The notes under the pieces are model-generated. The model saw only the letters and a program-made list of their open reading frames with translations, was not told the DNA's origin and searched no databases. A DNA stretch of 25,134 bases, from assembly GCA_001931905.2 (NCBI GenBank), contig MSJI02000396.1:1-25134 (forward strand). Reading direction: 5' to 3'. This document shows positions 9,440 to 16,914 of this stretch, in pieces (position 1 is the first letter of the stretch; each line of letters begins with the position of its first letter). A program made the translations under genes and the position numbers. Source of the DNA: Cladosporium sp. IMV 00045. Its lineage: Eukaryota > Ascomycota > Dothideomycetes > Cladosporiales > Cladosporiaceae.

Positions 9440-10146
9440 CTACACGTACTCCGGGCGGAGGTAGATGTCGGCACAGCTGGTCGGCAGAGGGTTGTCGTAG
9501 TAAGAAAGCTTGAAGAAGAGCTGCGGCACGCCTTCAAAGTAATAGTTGTTAGCATGTTTTCTGCAAGAAGATGCTTTGACTCGCAACTTACCATGCCACC
9601 AGTCGCAGACGATCCAGCCGCCAAACGCGTTCAGAGAGGCGTCAAGGCCAGGTGAACTGTTCCACTGCAGTCCAGTCGAGTTGATGAAGAAGCCTTCACC
9701 ACTTCCGCGAAGGGAAGATCCGCCCGCGCCAGCATCGATACGAGCAGGCTGCCAGCCGGCGTAGGGAGTGTCGGCCTCAGCCAAGTACATGCTCCTGGTA
9801 CAGGGTTAGGCGGTTCAGTACGCTATGGATTCGAGTCGAGAGCAACTTACCAAGGGAAGCCAGTGCCAAGGTCAAACTCTTGCATGTAGTTGGGTGCATC
9901 GGCCGTCGACGTGTTGGTCGCATTCAGGAAACCTGTGATGCCCGCGGAGCCATTCCTCGAGAATGTGGCGTCGCCCAGACCAGCACCGGTGTGGTAAGAG
10001 TAGAGATACATGTTCTCAAACAGGCGCTTGTTGCGCTGACCTGGCTTCAGCTCAGACTTGAGGCGGTACTGTTGGGTGTCGTTCAGAGAAGCAAGGCCTG
10101 ACGTGACCATAGAGGCCAACATCAGCAAAGAGGTGAAGCTATGCAT
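9440..10146 (-). CDS. Small secreted protein, DUF7907-type
   Basis: Three exons on the - strand, 10146-9851, 9794-9592 and 9531-9440, give 196 residues. Both donors are GTAAGT and both introns carry CTAAC-type branch sites (56 and 60 nt). A signal peptide (hydrophobic core SLLMLASMVTSGL, cleavage about residue 19-20) precedes a compact domain. That domain carries the marks I associate with the DUF7907 family of ascomycete secreted proteins: YRLKSELKPGQ near the start, YSYHTGAGL, FDLGTGFPW, GFFINSTGLQW, FGGWIVCDWWHGVPQLF and a C-terminal SCADIYLRPEYV. Only two cysteines remain after the signal peptide (in CDWW and SCAD) and several Asn-X-Ser/Thr sites are present. The function of the family is not known to me; it is probably extracellular or wall-associated. 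The family name comes from memory of the motif set and needs a profile search. Confidence 0.82.
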
Positions 10147-10995
10147 CGTTGCGATAGTTCAATGGGTCGAATATAGTAGAGTTCAGTCGAAAATAGGGAA
10201 CTGTGAGGTGTAAGAAGAAAGATTGAGGTTCAGACGAGGACTAAGTAGTAATCAGAAACGAGAAGAGACCGGACATGTTTGATCGGACGCTTTCTTGCCT
10301 TTTCTACCGTGCGATGCCGTACTTCCACGCTTCCGATGATTGCAGTCTATAGTTAGTATGATGAAGGGTGCAAAGATCGCCTTCATCTCATCACCCCGCC
10401 GGTTGCACGCCGGCTGCAACGTCGGTCAACAAAAAAGAGGGTTCCTGTAAACTAGGTCGTCATGGGATCAGCAGCGCATCGTATCAAGCTCTTCCTGCAC
10501 TGTAGCACTCGGAGGAAAGGTCGCAAGGAAGCAGGATCTCGCTCGTTACAGCCTGATACAACCTTCCTCCGATCTAAGAGCTTATTATCAGCGACGAGGA
10601 CGCGTTACTTGAAACGCCAGAGCTGTAAGGATAGCTACGTTGTTGAGGCAGATTCGAATGACGTTTTTTTAATGATCTTCGACACCGTCCCGTCGTATGA
10701 TCTCTAGCTCAAAGGATTGGGGTTTCCGGTCAACGCTTGTTGCTAGTGTGCCGCAGATGGGATTAAGGGTGCAACTTTGAATAATGGAGTAAGTTGCCTG
10801 TGAGACAGATAAAGTGATGCCGTCTTGGCGACTCAGATCACATGACCTCGTGCCAGAAGCATCGCGGGAAGGAGCCAATCGCAATTGAGATTGCCACGCG
10901 CTCCAGTGAACTCCATCCATCGCGCCTGGGAATACCTTCGACGACCGCCACCCTCCACGCTTCGTGCCAGTACAGCGCATGTTGCTCGACGACTC
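10147..10995. other. Divergent promoter region (DUF7907-type gene / RAD18)
   Basis: This 0.85-kb stretch separates two divergently transcribed genes and must contain both promoters. The RAD18 frame is open back to 10885 but has no ATG before 10996. A short imperfect direct repeat (GCCGGTTGCA and GCCGGCTGCA, about 10398-10418) is the only structure I notice. No gene. Confidence 0.5.
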
Positions 10996-12477
10996 ATGGA
11001 TTCCGCGTTCGAAGTGCCAGACTCAACAGACTGGCTGAACACTCCTCTTGCCGCCCTTGCCGACCTTGAGAATGCTCTGCACTGCCAAATATGCAAGGAA
11101 TTCTATGACACGCCTATGATAACATCGTGTTCACACACGTTTTGTTCAAGATGCATACGGACCTCACTCTCAGCCGACGGTCGATGCCCTGCTTGTCGTG
11201 CCTCCGATCAAGCAAGTAAATTGCGCAACAATTGGCAGCTGCAGGAAGTGGTTTCGACGTTCGTGACGGCTAGGCCGCAAGCGATCAAGATAGCAAAAGA
11301 GGAACAGGAGAAACCAAACAATCCGACGAAAGCAGGCAAGCGAAAACGTGTTCTACTGGATTCAGACGACATCGAGAAAGAGGGCAGGACAACCCGAAGC
11401 AAGACCAGGCGCACAGTCGCGTCGCAAAGCTCACAGCCGGACACTGTTGAAATTGACGACTCGGAGGATGATGAAACCTTTGAGCCCGATCAGCCTAAAG
11501 ACGATGGTCTGGTGGAGTGTCCTCTAGGATGCGGAAAGCGCATGAAAATAGAAGCGGTCGAGCCACACTTGGATAGATGCGAGGACGAGAAAGAGGCAGC
11601 AAAGAGAGCCAAGTCCCGGACGCCCATTGGTGGTGGATTTGGGAGCTCGAGGGCATCACCGCGTCAAACACCAAGGCCGCAGGATCGAATATCAGAGCTC
11701 AACTATTCGTTGCTGAAGGAGGGCGCGATGCGGAAAAAGATGGATGAGCTAGGTCTGCCGTCGTTCGGCTCAAAGCAGTTGATGGTGAGACGGCACACGG
11801 AATGGGTAAATTTGTGGAATGCCAATTGCGACTCCAGCCGCTCACGGACTAAGAGAGAACTATTGCACGACCTCGACACCTGGGAAAGAACGCAAGGTGG
11901 CCGTGCTCCCACATCAAACCAGGGCACCGCCATAATGCGGAAAGACTTCGACGGAACTGGATGGGCCAACAAGAACAAGGACGATTTCAGCAGGCTGATT
12001 GCCGACGCACGGCGCAAAAAGACTGCCCCTCCACCGGCGGGGGACTCTGGTAAACAATCGAATGGAGAACTTCCTACGAGCTCGGCGACAGAAGCTCTGG
12101 AAGGCTCGGCGCCTTCTTTACCTGCTCGAGACGATCAAGTCATTCAAGGCCAACAAGAATCTGCACCAGCAGCTTCTGCAGAGTTCAGCCCTCAAGACCT
12201 ATCTCAAACGAAAACAAGAGACCATGCCGAGTACATGGAAGGGCCATCGTCGAGTCTGCAACAATCTACCGAGCTTTCGAACGGCCTGCAACACGTGGCA
12301 CAACCAGACTTCCCCAGAGAAAGCCATGACTACCATCTGAACCAGCAGAGTGGGCAAGAGCCCTGCGAGCTACCGTCCCACCTCGCAGCCTCGTCAGTGA
12401 AGAGAGTCCCGATGTTCGCCGTGCCCCAGGAGACGGTCAAAGATGTAGAATTTTCAGGAACGGCTGATAAAAGCTGA
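10996..12477 (+). CDS. RAD18: Postreplication repair E3 ubiquitin ligase RAD18
   Basis: One exon, 493 residues, about the usual size of fungal RAD18. The protein pairs with the E2 Rad6 and monoubiquitinates PCNA at stalled replication forks, opening the DNA damage tolerance pathways. Domains in order: a C3HC4 RING finger at about 30-67 (C30-Q-I-C33, CSHTFCSRC, C64-P-A-C67); a UBZ-type zinc finger with Cys175, Cys179, His191 and Cys195; a SAP DNA-binding helix pair at about 237-280 (LLKEGAMRKKMDELGLPSFG); and the Rad6-binding segment with KRELLHDLDTWERTQGG. The last 150 or so residues are polar and look disordered. All zinc ligands are present. I chose the ATG at 10996 because the next conserved part, DSTDWLNTPL just before the RING, follows directly, and no ATG precedes it in frame. 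RAD18 is transcribed away from the DUF7907-type gene. Confidence 0.95.
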   Translation: MDSAFEVPDSTDWLNTPLAALADLENALHCQICKEFYDTPMITSCSHTFCSRCIRTSLSADGRCPACRASDQASKLRNNWQLQEVVSTFVTARPQAIKIAKEEQEKPNNPTKAGKRKRVLLDSDDIEKEGRTTRSKTRRTVASQSSQPDTVEIDDSEDDETFEPDQPKDDGLVECPLGCGKRMKIEAVEPHLDRCEDEKEAAKRAKSRTPIGGGFGSSRASPRQTPRPQDRISELNYSLLKEGAMRKKMDELGLPSFGSKQLMVRRHTEWVNLWNANCDSSRSRTKRELLHDLDTWERTQGGRAPTSNQGTAIMRKDFDGTGWANKNKDDFSRLIADARRKKTAPPPAGDSGKQSNGELPTSSATEALEGSAPSLPARDDQVIQGQQESAPAASAEFSPQDLSQTKTRDHAEYMEGPSSSLQQSTELSNGLQHVAQPDFPRESHDYHLNQQSGQEPCELPSHLAASSVKRVPMFAVPQETVKDVEFSGTADKS

Positions 12478-13120
12478 TTGTCCTTATTGTATATTACAAT
12501 GTCATGATACCCTGCGGACCATTTGAGGTCTCGCGCCCGAAATACGTTTGACGACATTTATCATGTAGCGAGTCAGGTGATCATAATTATTTGGAGTGCG
12601 CGCACTTGATCTTCTCGCTTAGAATACACTATCTATCAACTTTCAATGTCAATGGCAGAGTCTCCGGCAATGATCCGAATGCCGCAAGCTGACAAACTTT
12701 ATTCGCACGACACGCCGTCAAAGCGTTCTGAAATATGACGAAGAATGTCTCAGTCAGACCTGCACATCACGAGCAAGACTCTCACGATCATCTGGGCTTT
12801 CACCGCGGAGTACGATCATGCTGTTCTCACTGGCCTGTTGATTGAATCATAGGCTGATCCATTAACTGATATGCACAGCCAGGCGTCTATCTTTACATCA
12901 CTTGCAGCATGGATAGAGTCGGGAACGGGGTTCTTCGGTGAACCCTTCAGATGTGCCCAACAGAGAGAGAGTATTTCTTCTGGCCCTTTCTTCTTTTTTC
13001 ACAACTCATCGCTGAACTTAATCACATCACACTCAAGCACATAACAGCAAGAGAATAGATCGGGTTTCCCTCCTTCTCAACACCAACACCAACAACGATC
13101 GATCTTTCAACGCCACAGCC
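12478..13120. other. Intergenic region with NIS1-type gene promoter
   Basis: The RAD18 3' UTR and the promoter of the next + gene. From about 12975 the strand becomes pyrimidine-rich (CCCTTTCTTCTTTTTTC), followed by an A/C-rich leader with repeated ACCAACACCAAC before the ATG at 13121, a usual look for a well-expressed fungal gene. No coding frame. Confidence 0.5.
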
Positions 13121-13678
13121 ATGCGCCTCACGACCTTCCTCGCCTCCATCCTCTCTCTCCTCACCCTTGCAACAGCACGCATAACCGGTTTCTCCGCACC
13201 TTCAGCAGTGGTCCCCGGCGCCCCAATCCAAATCCACATCCGCGCCGAAAACTACATCCAACCCGTACAAGATGTAGCCATGGCATTTGGCATCTCACCG
13301 GCTGAGAAACACCACCCTCGCTCCCTCGGCACGTTTGTGGGAGAGAAAGCGCTAGGTCCTGGTATGTGATCTTATCAACTCCCATTCTTGCACCATGTGT
13401 CACATTGAGAGACGTGATCGAGGCTAACGCTAATACTTGCGATTACAGAGAACTCGAATATCGTCGGCAACATCACGGCGAACGTATCGATCCCCACGAG
13501 CAGGCAGGAGGGATGTGCAACACTTTCCGGCGTGTTGTTTTCGTTGTATGGCGTCAGCCTGAGCGCGACGGTGGAGTATTTCGCTGTCAATGTTACGGTG
13601 GGCAATGAGACTTCTTCGGACTATGTCTTGTCCGAGTATGAAGTGGTCAACTCTTACGCGGCGAAGTGGAGGGCCTAG
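13121..13678 (+). CDS. NIS1: NIS1-type secreted effector-like protein
   Basis: Two exons, 13121-13361 and 13449-13678, joined over an 87-nt intron (GTATGT donor, GCTAACG branch-like site, TTACAG acceptor), give 156 residues. A signal peptide covers about residues 1-19. The mature part has the marks of the NIS1 family first described in Colletotrichum: a start like RITGFSAP, then a stretch matching the family pattern NYIQ-PV-DV-AFG, then SLGTFV and, after the intron, glycosylatable NITANVS and a C-terminal FAVNVTVG. The family is widespread in ascomycetes and basidiomycetes; some members from plant pathogens are known to act outside the fungus and interfere with plant immune kinases. Whether this copy does so cannot be read from the sequence, and the family also occurs in non-pathogens. 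No cysteine pattern dominates. It converges with the terpene-synthase-like gene. Confidence 0.82.
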
Positions 13679-14106
13679 GGAAGATGTGAGGTTTCTTGTT
13701 GGTTTGGTTTGGTATGAAGAATGACAATAACTATTTAACCAAGACTGTCCCGTTTGAATGTCATGATAGCTTCGAGGTTGTCACAAAAAGTATCGCATAG
13801 GTATGTTCTAGAACTTGGCTAGAATTTGGATAATGTTCGCTTAGCATGCGGTGCTTGACCAGCAAACACCAGGCATTCTAGCTGGGCGATCGATCAAGTA
13901 CTCTAAACGAATGTGTACCCTTCCCGTGTCCGCTAGGAAAGAACAAGGAACTCCCAGTTAGCTGGCAAATGGAAAGGATCTTCATAGAACCCAGCCAAGC
14001 CGAAGAGACCACGACTTCAGAACCGCGCAGGCACTTGAACCGTCGAGACAAAGGTAGAAAAAACTCCCACGCCCGATAATATCATGCCCAAGAAGAAGAA
14101 AAAACC
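13679..14106. other. Convergent 3' region
   Basis: The stretch lies between the NIS1-type gene (+) and the terpene-synthase-like gene (-), so it holds two 3' UTRs. I see no coding frame, repeat or RNA structure worth naming. Confidence 0.5.
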
Positions 14107-15165
14107 TCAACGTCTCAATCTCAGCCTCGGACACGTCGAGCACCAGAGACTGTTCCCCGCGACGAACTGTTCCAAAGCCTCAAGAAACATCACGACCTCA
14201 CTCTGCCCTTCTCCAGCAGATTGAATTACAGTCTTCTTACACTTTGCAAACTCACCCTCGGCAGCAATCGCAGCGATCTTGACCGCTTCCAAAGCTTCCG
14301 TCGCTGAGCAGCAACGCTCGGCCATCGAGACCGCTACGGCGTTGGACAGACGCTTGTTATTGTCTGCACTCTGGGCGTCCTTTGGCCAAGACCAGTAGTC
14401 TGTTGTGAGGACGATACAGCGGACTGCTGATTCGAAGACTGGGGCAATGAGGGCAAGCTCAGTTTCGTGAAGGTGGAGGCCTAAGGCATAGCGAAGCGTG
14501 ATGGACCAGGAGGCAGACGGAAAGATTTGGAGGCAGTTGTGCAGGTGATCGCCGAGATTCGTAGCGCTGTGTGTGCCTGAGGTCGCTTTGGATGAGAGGT
14601 TGTTGTAGTGCTTGCGCCAAGCATCAAGGACTTCCAGACCCATGCTGTGATCTTGGGTAAGAAGCTCGTTGATGATAGGGTGGATGACGTTCTCGACGAT
14701 TCGGCGGCGGCGGTTCCTGTTGGTGGGAGGGTTGACGTGGCGTAGAGGGGCTTGGTGCGTGGCATCGAGGGTTGGGAGTGCTTCCGAGAGGCCACCTGTG
14801 AATCGCTCGTTGAGACTTTTGTTGTCCTTCAGGGAGGTAGTGCCGGCTGCTTTTGCATCGTCGTGCAAGAAAGCGAGGCTCACGAAGCGAGTCAGCGTAT
14901 CCAACCTAGAAGGTATGCAGCCGGGAATGGCAACGGCCACGAAGTTTCCGGCGATGTCGTTCTCCGTCGATGCAGGGATGTCATTGCTGTTTTCGTAGAG
15001 GTGCTCTGCCAGACCTTGTTTGAGATGCCAAAGTGCATCGTCGCAGAGGTCTTCGCGAATTGCCCTCTTTACGTCCAGAGTTGTGAAGCACCCATTTGAT
15101 CTGACCTCATTCTCCGGGATTCGGTACGAGTTCAATTCATCGATATGGTCTGTGCCTAGCAACAT
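14107..15165 (-). CDS. Class I terpene synthase-like protein with degenerate motifs
   Basis: One exon, 352 residues from the ATG at 15165. It resembles the terpene-cyclase domain of fungal class I synthases, including the chimeric cyclase-prenyltransferase type, but no prenyltransferase domain follows. Family marks in order: GCFTTLDVKRAI near the start, FVAVAIPGCIP, FLHDD (Asp102-Asp103), a NSE-like DYWSWPKD (256-263), then GNSLW and CPRL at the C-terminus. Each motif departs from the norm. The Asp-rich motif reads DDAKA, lacking the third acid. The NSE motif has Thr255 for Asn and Asp263 for Glu. The closing Arg-Tyr pair is Arg347-Leu348. The frame is open 29 codons further up, but begins with TTG directly after an in-frame TGA, so I start at the first ATG. 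No P450, transferase or transporter lies near, so this is not a visible cluster. It may be a weak, altered or dead enzyme. Confidence 0.8.
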   Translation of the reverse strand: MLLGTDHIDELNSYRIPENEVRSNGCFTTLDVKRAIREDLCDDALWHLKQGLAEHLYENSNDIPASTENDIAGNFVAVAIPGCIPSRLDTLTRFVSLAFLHDDAKAAGTTSLKDNKSLNERFTGGLSEALPTLDATHQAPLRHVNPPTNRNRRRRIVENVIHPIINELLTQDHSMGLEVLDAWRKHYNNLSSKATSGTHSATNLGDHLHNCLQIFPSASWSITLRYALGLHLHETELALIAPVFESAVRCIVLTTDYWSWPKDAQSADNNKRLSNAVAVSMAERCCSATEALEAVKIAAIAAEGEFAKCKKTVIQSAGEGQSEVVMFLEALEQFVAGNSLWCSTCPRLRLRR

Positions 15166-15841
15166 GACGAAGCTTGCTGGAATGTCTCTTGGGTTTCGAT
15201 GTGTCAGAGTCACCCAGCGTTCGTGTTCGTATGAATGGTAGTCAGGGAGCAAGGCTCAGACTTGCAGTCCGCTCGTGCTGCCCAAGTGATCTGTACAAGA
15301 GAGAAGCCAGAAGGTAATGAGACAATATGTTGGTTGTTTGAGAAAGGAAGAGGATGAATTGCCAACCAGAAGTCAGATTATGAAGGGCATTATTGTAGTG
15401 GTGTCTCGTAGAAGCAGAGACGCATCACACGAACAATGTGGAAGACTGGACGAAGTTCGGGCGTCGAAACAGAATGCCAGCGCGCATTGGAGACGTGGCT
15501 AGAGACCATCACGTGTGGTAGACAGAACTCTCCTGTCTCAGCCAACGCCAGGCGACACAGATAGGTGTCAACTTCTCCGAAAGAACCCGACACTCACGGC
15601 GAGCTGAATGACTGTCTGCGTGACTATGTTTGCTCGTAATGTACAATGTGTTTGCTGAAAGAGACGACTCATGGGATCTTGATCGCCCAGATTGGATGTG
15701 CTGCCAGAAGAGCAGCGGTCATATGAGCAATCCGATCTGGATGATGAGTCGCACCCACTGGCATCAAAGGGGTATAAATTGACTCCTATTCGCCGCTCTT
15801 CTTTCGAATGCTACCGACATCAGACCCTCTGAAGCCCGACA
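15166..15841. other. Divergent promoter region
   Basis: About 0.68 kb between the terpene-synthase-like gene (-) and the Cys-rich gene (+). It holds two promoters; only the + side shows a clear TATA element. A 67-codon frame on the - strand at 15390-15593 has no supporting feature. If the terpene-synthase gene has an extra 5' exon it would be here, but I found none that joins in frame with good splice sites. Confidence 0.5.
15773..15778 (+). promoter_or_regulatory. TATA box of the Cys-rich small gene
   Basis: GGGGTATAAATT places TATAAA 64-69 bases ahead of the ATG at 15842, a fitting distance for a fungal TATA box with a short leader. It is the clearest core promoter in the window. Confidence 0.6.
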
Positions 15842-16147
15842 ATGTGCAAGATCGAGAAAGTAGAGCAAGCCTGCGGCCATTTTGAGAACCGAAAACACCC
15901 CTGTGAGGAGGCCATGGACTGGAATCTAGCTTGCAGTATTACTTTTCCGCAAAACATGGTTTTGTGTGAAGACCGCACCACCGTGAATGTATCAACTGAA
16001 GGCTGGTGCTGGGATTGCGTGACAGGTTTCCGGGATCTTGTGGTAGCGAGTGCCTGCCCATACTGCAAAGGAACAATCAGGGATATCTGGCAAGAGCAGC
16101 TCCACAGGGCGGAGCGTCGCTCTGAAAGAAACGACAGAAGGTCGTAA
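15842..16147 (+). CDS. Small Cys/His-rich protein, putative zinc binder
   Basis: A single exon of 101 residues; I do not recognise a named family. It contains nine cysteines after the start Met (residues 2, 11, 21, 31, 42, 56, 59, 72 and 75) and His13 and His19. Their order (CGH at 11-13, then CWDC at 56-59 and CPYC at 72-75) resembles the small zinc-finger-like hypothetical proteins common in ascomycetes, which begin MC and carry a CGH motif. The C-terminus is strongly charged with Arg and Glu (about 85-101). There is no signal peptide, so it is probably intracellular. A TATA box precedes it. The stop at 16145-16147 comes 69 bp before the end of the convergent small gene. A longer spliced model (donor at 16144, acceptor ending 16186) is possible but needs a 43-nt intron and runs antisense to that gene. 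Confidence 0.6.
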   Translation: MCKIEKVEQACGHFENRKHPCEEAMDWNLACSITFPQNMVLCEDRTTVNVSTEGWCWDCVTGFRDLVVASACPYCKGTIRDIWQEQLHRAERRSERNDRRS

Positions 16148-16216
16148 GGCCAGGCGTGGCTCCAGAAAAGTCCCGGATTCGAACAGAGCGGCCTACACCT
16201 CAGAAGCGAGCAAGCA

Positions 16217-16644
16217 CTACAACTTCGTCAACCCCTCCTTCCTCGTAGCTCCAGCTCCAACTCCAGCTCCAAAGGCATATCCCGTAGCAACAGGACTATA
16301 CCCTCCAGGCGTGCCAGGCAAAGGAAAAGGAGCTCTTCGCCACGCTTCGGAGAAGAAGACCGGGTGGAGAGTAGCGGGATTGAAAGGTTGGACTGCAGGT
16401 GGATTGATTGGACGTTGATGTGGAGGCATTGCTTCGATCTGACTTCTGGGTGTGAGATTTGGTTGGCGTTGTGAGTATTGCTGTTGTTCGGTGGATGATG
16501 GCCGGATTTGCTGTTGATGCATCGGATTTTGAGCAGGTGGAGCGGTGACCTGAGAGGAGTTGTGAGTTAGGGTATGTTCTACAATGTATTCATGATCGCA
16601 ATGCTGTCTACCTTTGGTCTCGAGGGCTGGAAGGAAGAGATCAT
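16217..16644 (-). CDS. Small Gln/Pro-rich protein of unknown function
   Basis: Two exons on the - strand, 16644-16612 and 16549-16217, give 121 residues. The intron is textbook for an ascomycete: GTAGAC donor, CCCTAACTC branch site, CTCCTCTCAG acceptor, 62 nt. The ATG at 16644 is in phase with exon 2 only after splicing, which favours the model. The protein is rich in Gln and Pro in the middle (HQQQIR, EQQQYSQRQ), then has a less biased C-terminal part with HPVFFSEAWRRAPFPLPG and an Ala/Gly stretch (GAGVGAGA) encoded by GCTCCA-type hexamer repeats. No domain or signal peptide is visible. The gene shares a 270-bp divergent promoter region with the ABC protein gene and converges with the Cys-rich gene. 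I do not recognise a homologue. Confidence 0.55.
16248..16271. repeat. GCTCCA hexamer repeat (four copies)
   Basis: Units GCTCCA, GCTCCA, ACTCCA, GCTCCA lie in tandem. On the - strand they encode the Gly/Ala run near the C-terminus of the Gln/Pro-rich protein. On the + strand they would read as a Pro-rich run, which explains why both strands look open here. Confidence 0.8.
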
Positions 16645-16914
16645 ATTTGATGTGTGATATAAATGATTGATGAAGTAATGCGAACAAGGTTTTGAGATGG
16701 AAGTGAAGACATGAAGATATATTTCATCTATCAAACCCCGCGAACGCTGGTCCACATCACCTCGGCGTCACAAGCCGAGAGCAACGGAAGCTCGAAGCCG
16801 ATTAGGCATGCTGACTGATGACATTGCTTTTCCACATGTAGTTAATTTATTCCCATACACCCAATCGACCTTCACCTCATAGAGAGATAAGAGGGAAAAT
16901 AGCAAAAGGAGGAC

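Noticed and set aside
10885..10995. N-terminal extension of RAD18 by 37 residues
   Set aside because: It begins with TTG and has no ATG before 10996; the conserved N-terminus starts at 10996.
16050..16418. A 122-codon + strand frame
   Set aside because: It is best explained by the - strand Gln/Pro-rich gene, which has a canonical intron. Kept only as a competing model in the findings.
9440..16644. A terpene biosynthetic gene cluster
   Set aside because: Apart from the degenerate synthase there is no P450, oxidoreductase, transferase, transporter or pathway regulator in the stretch.
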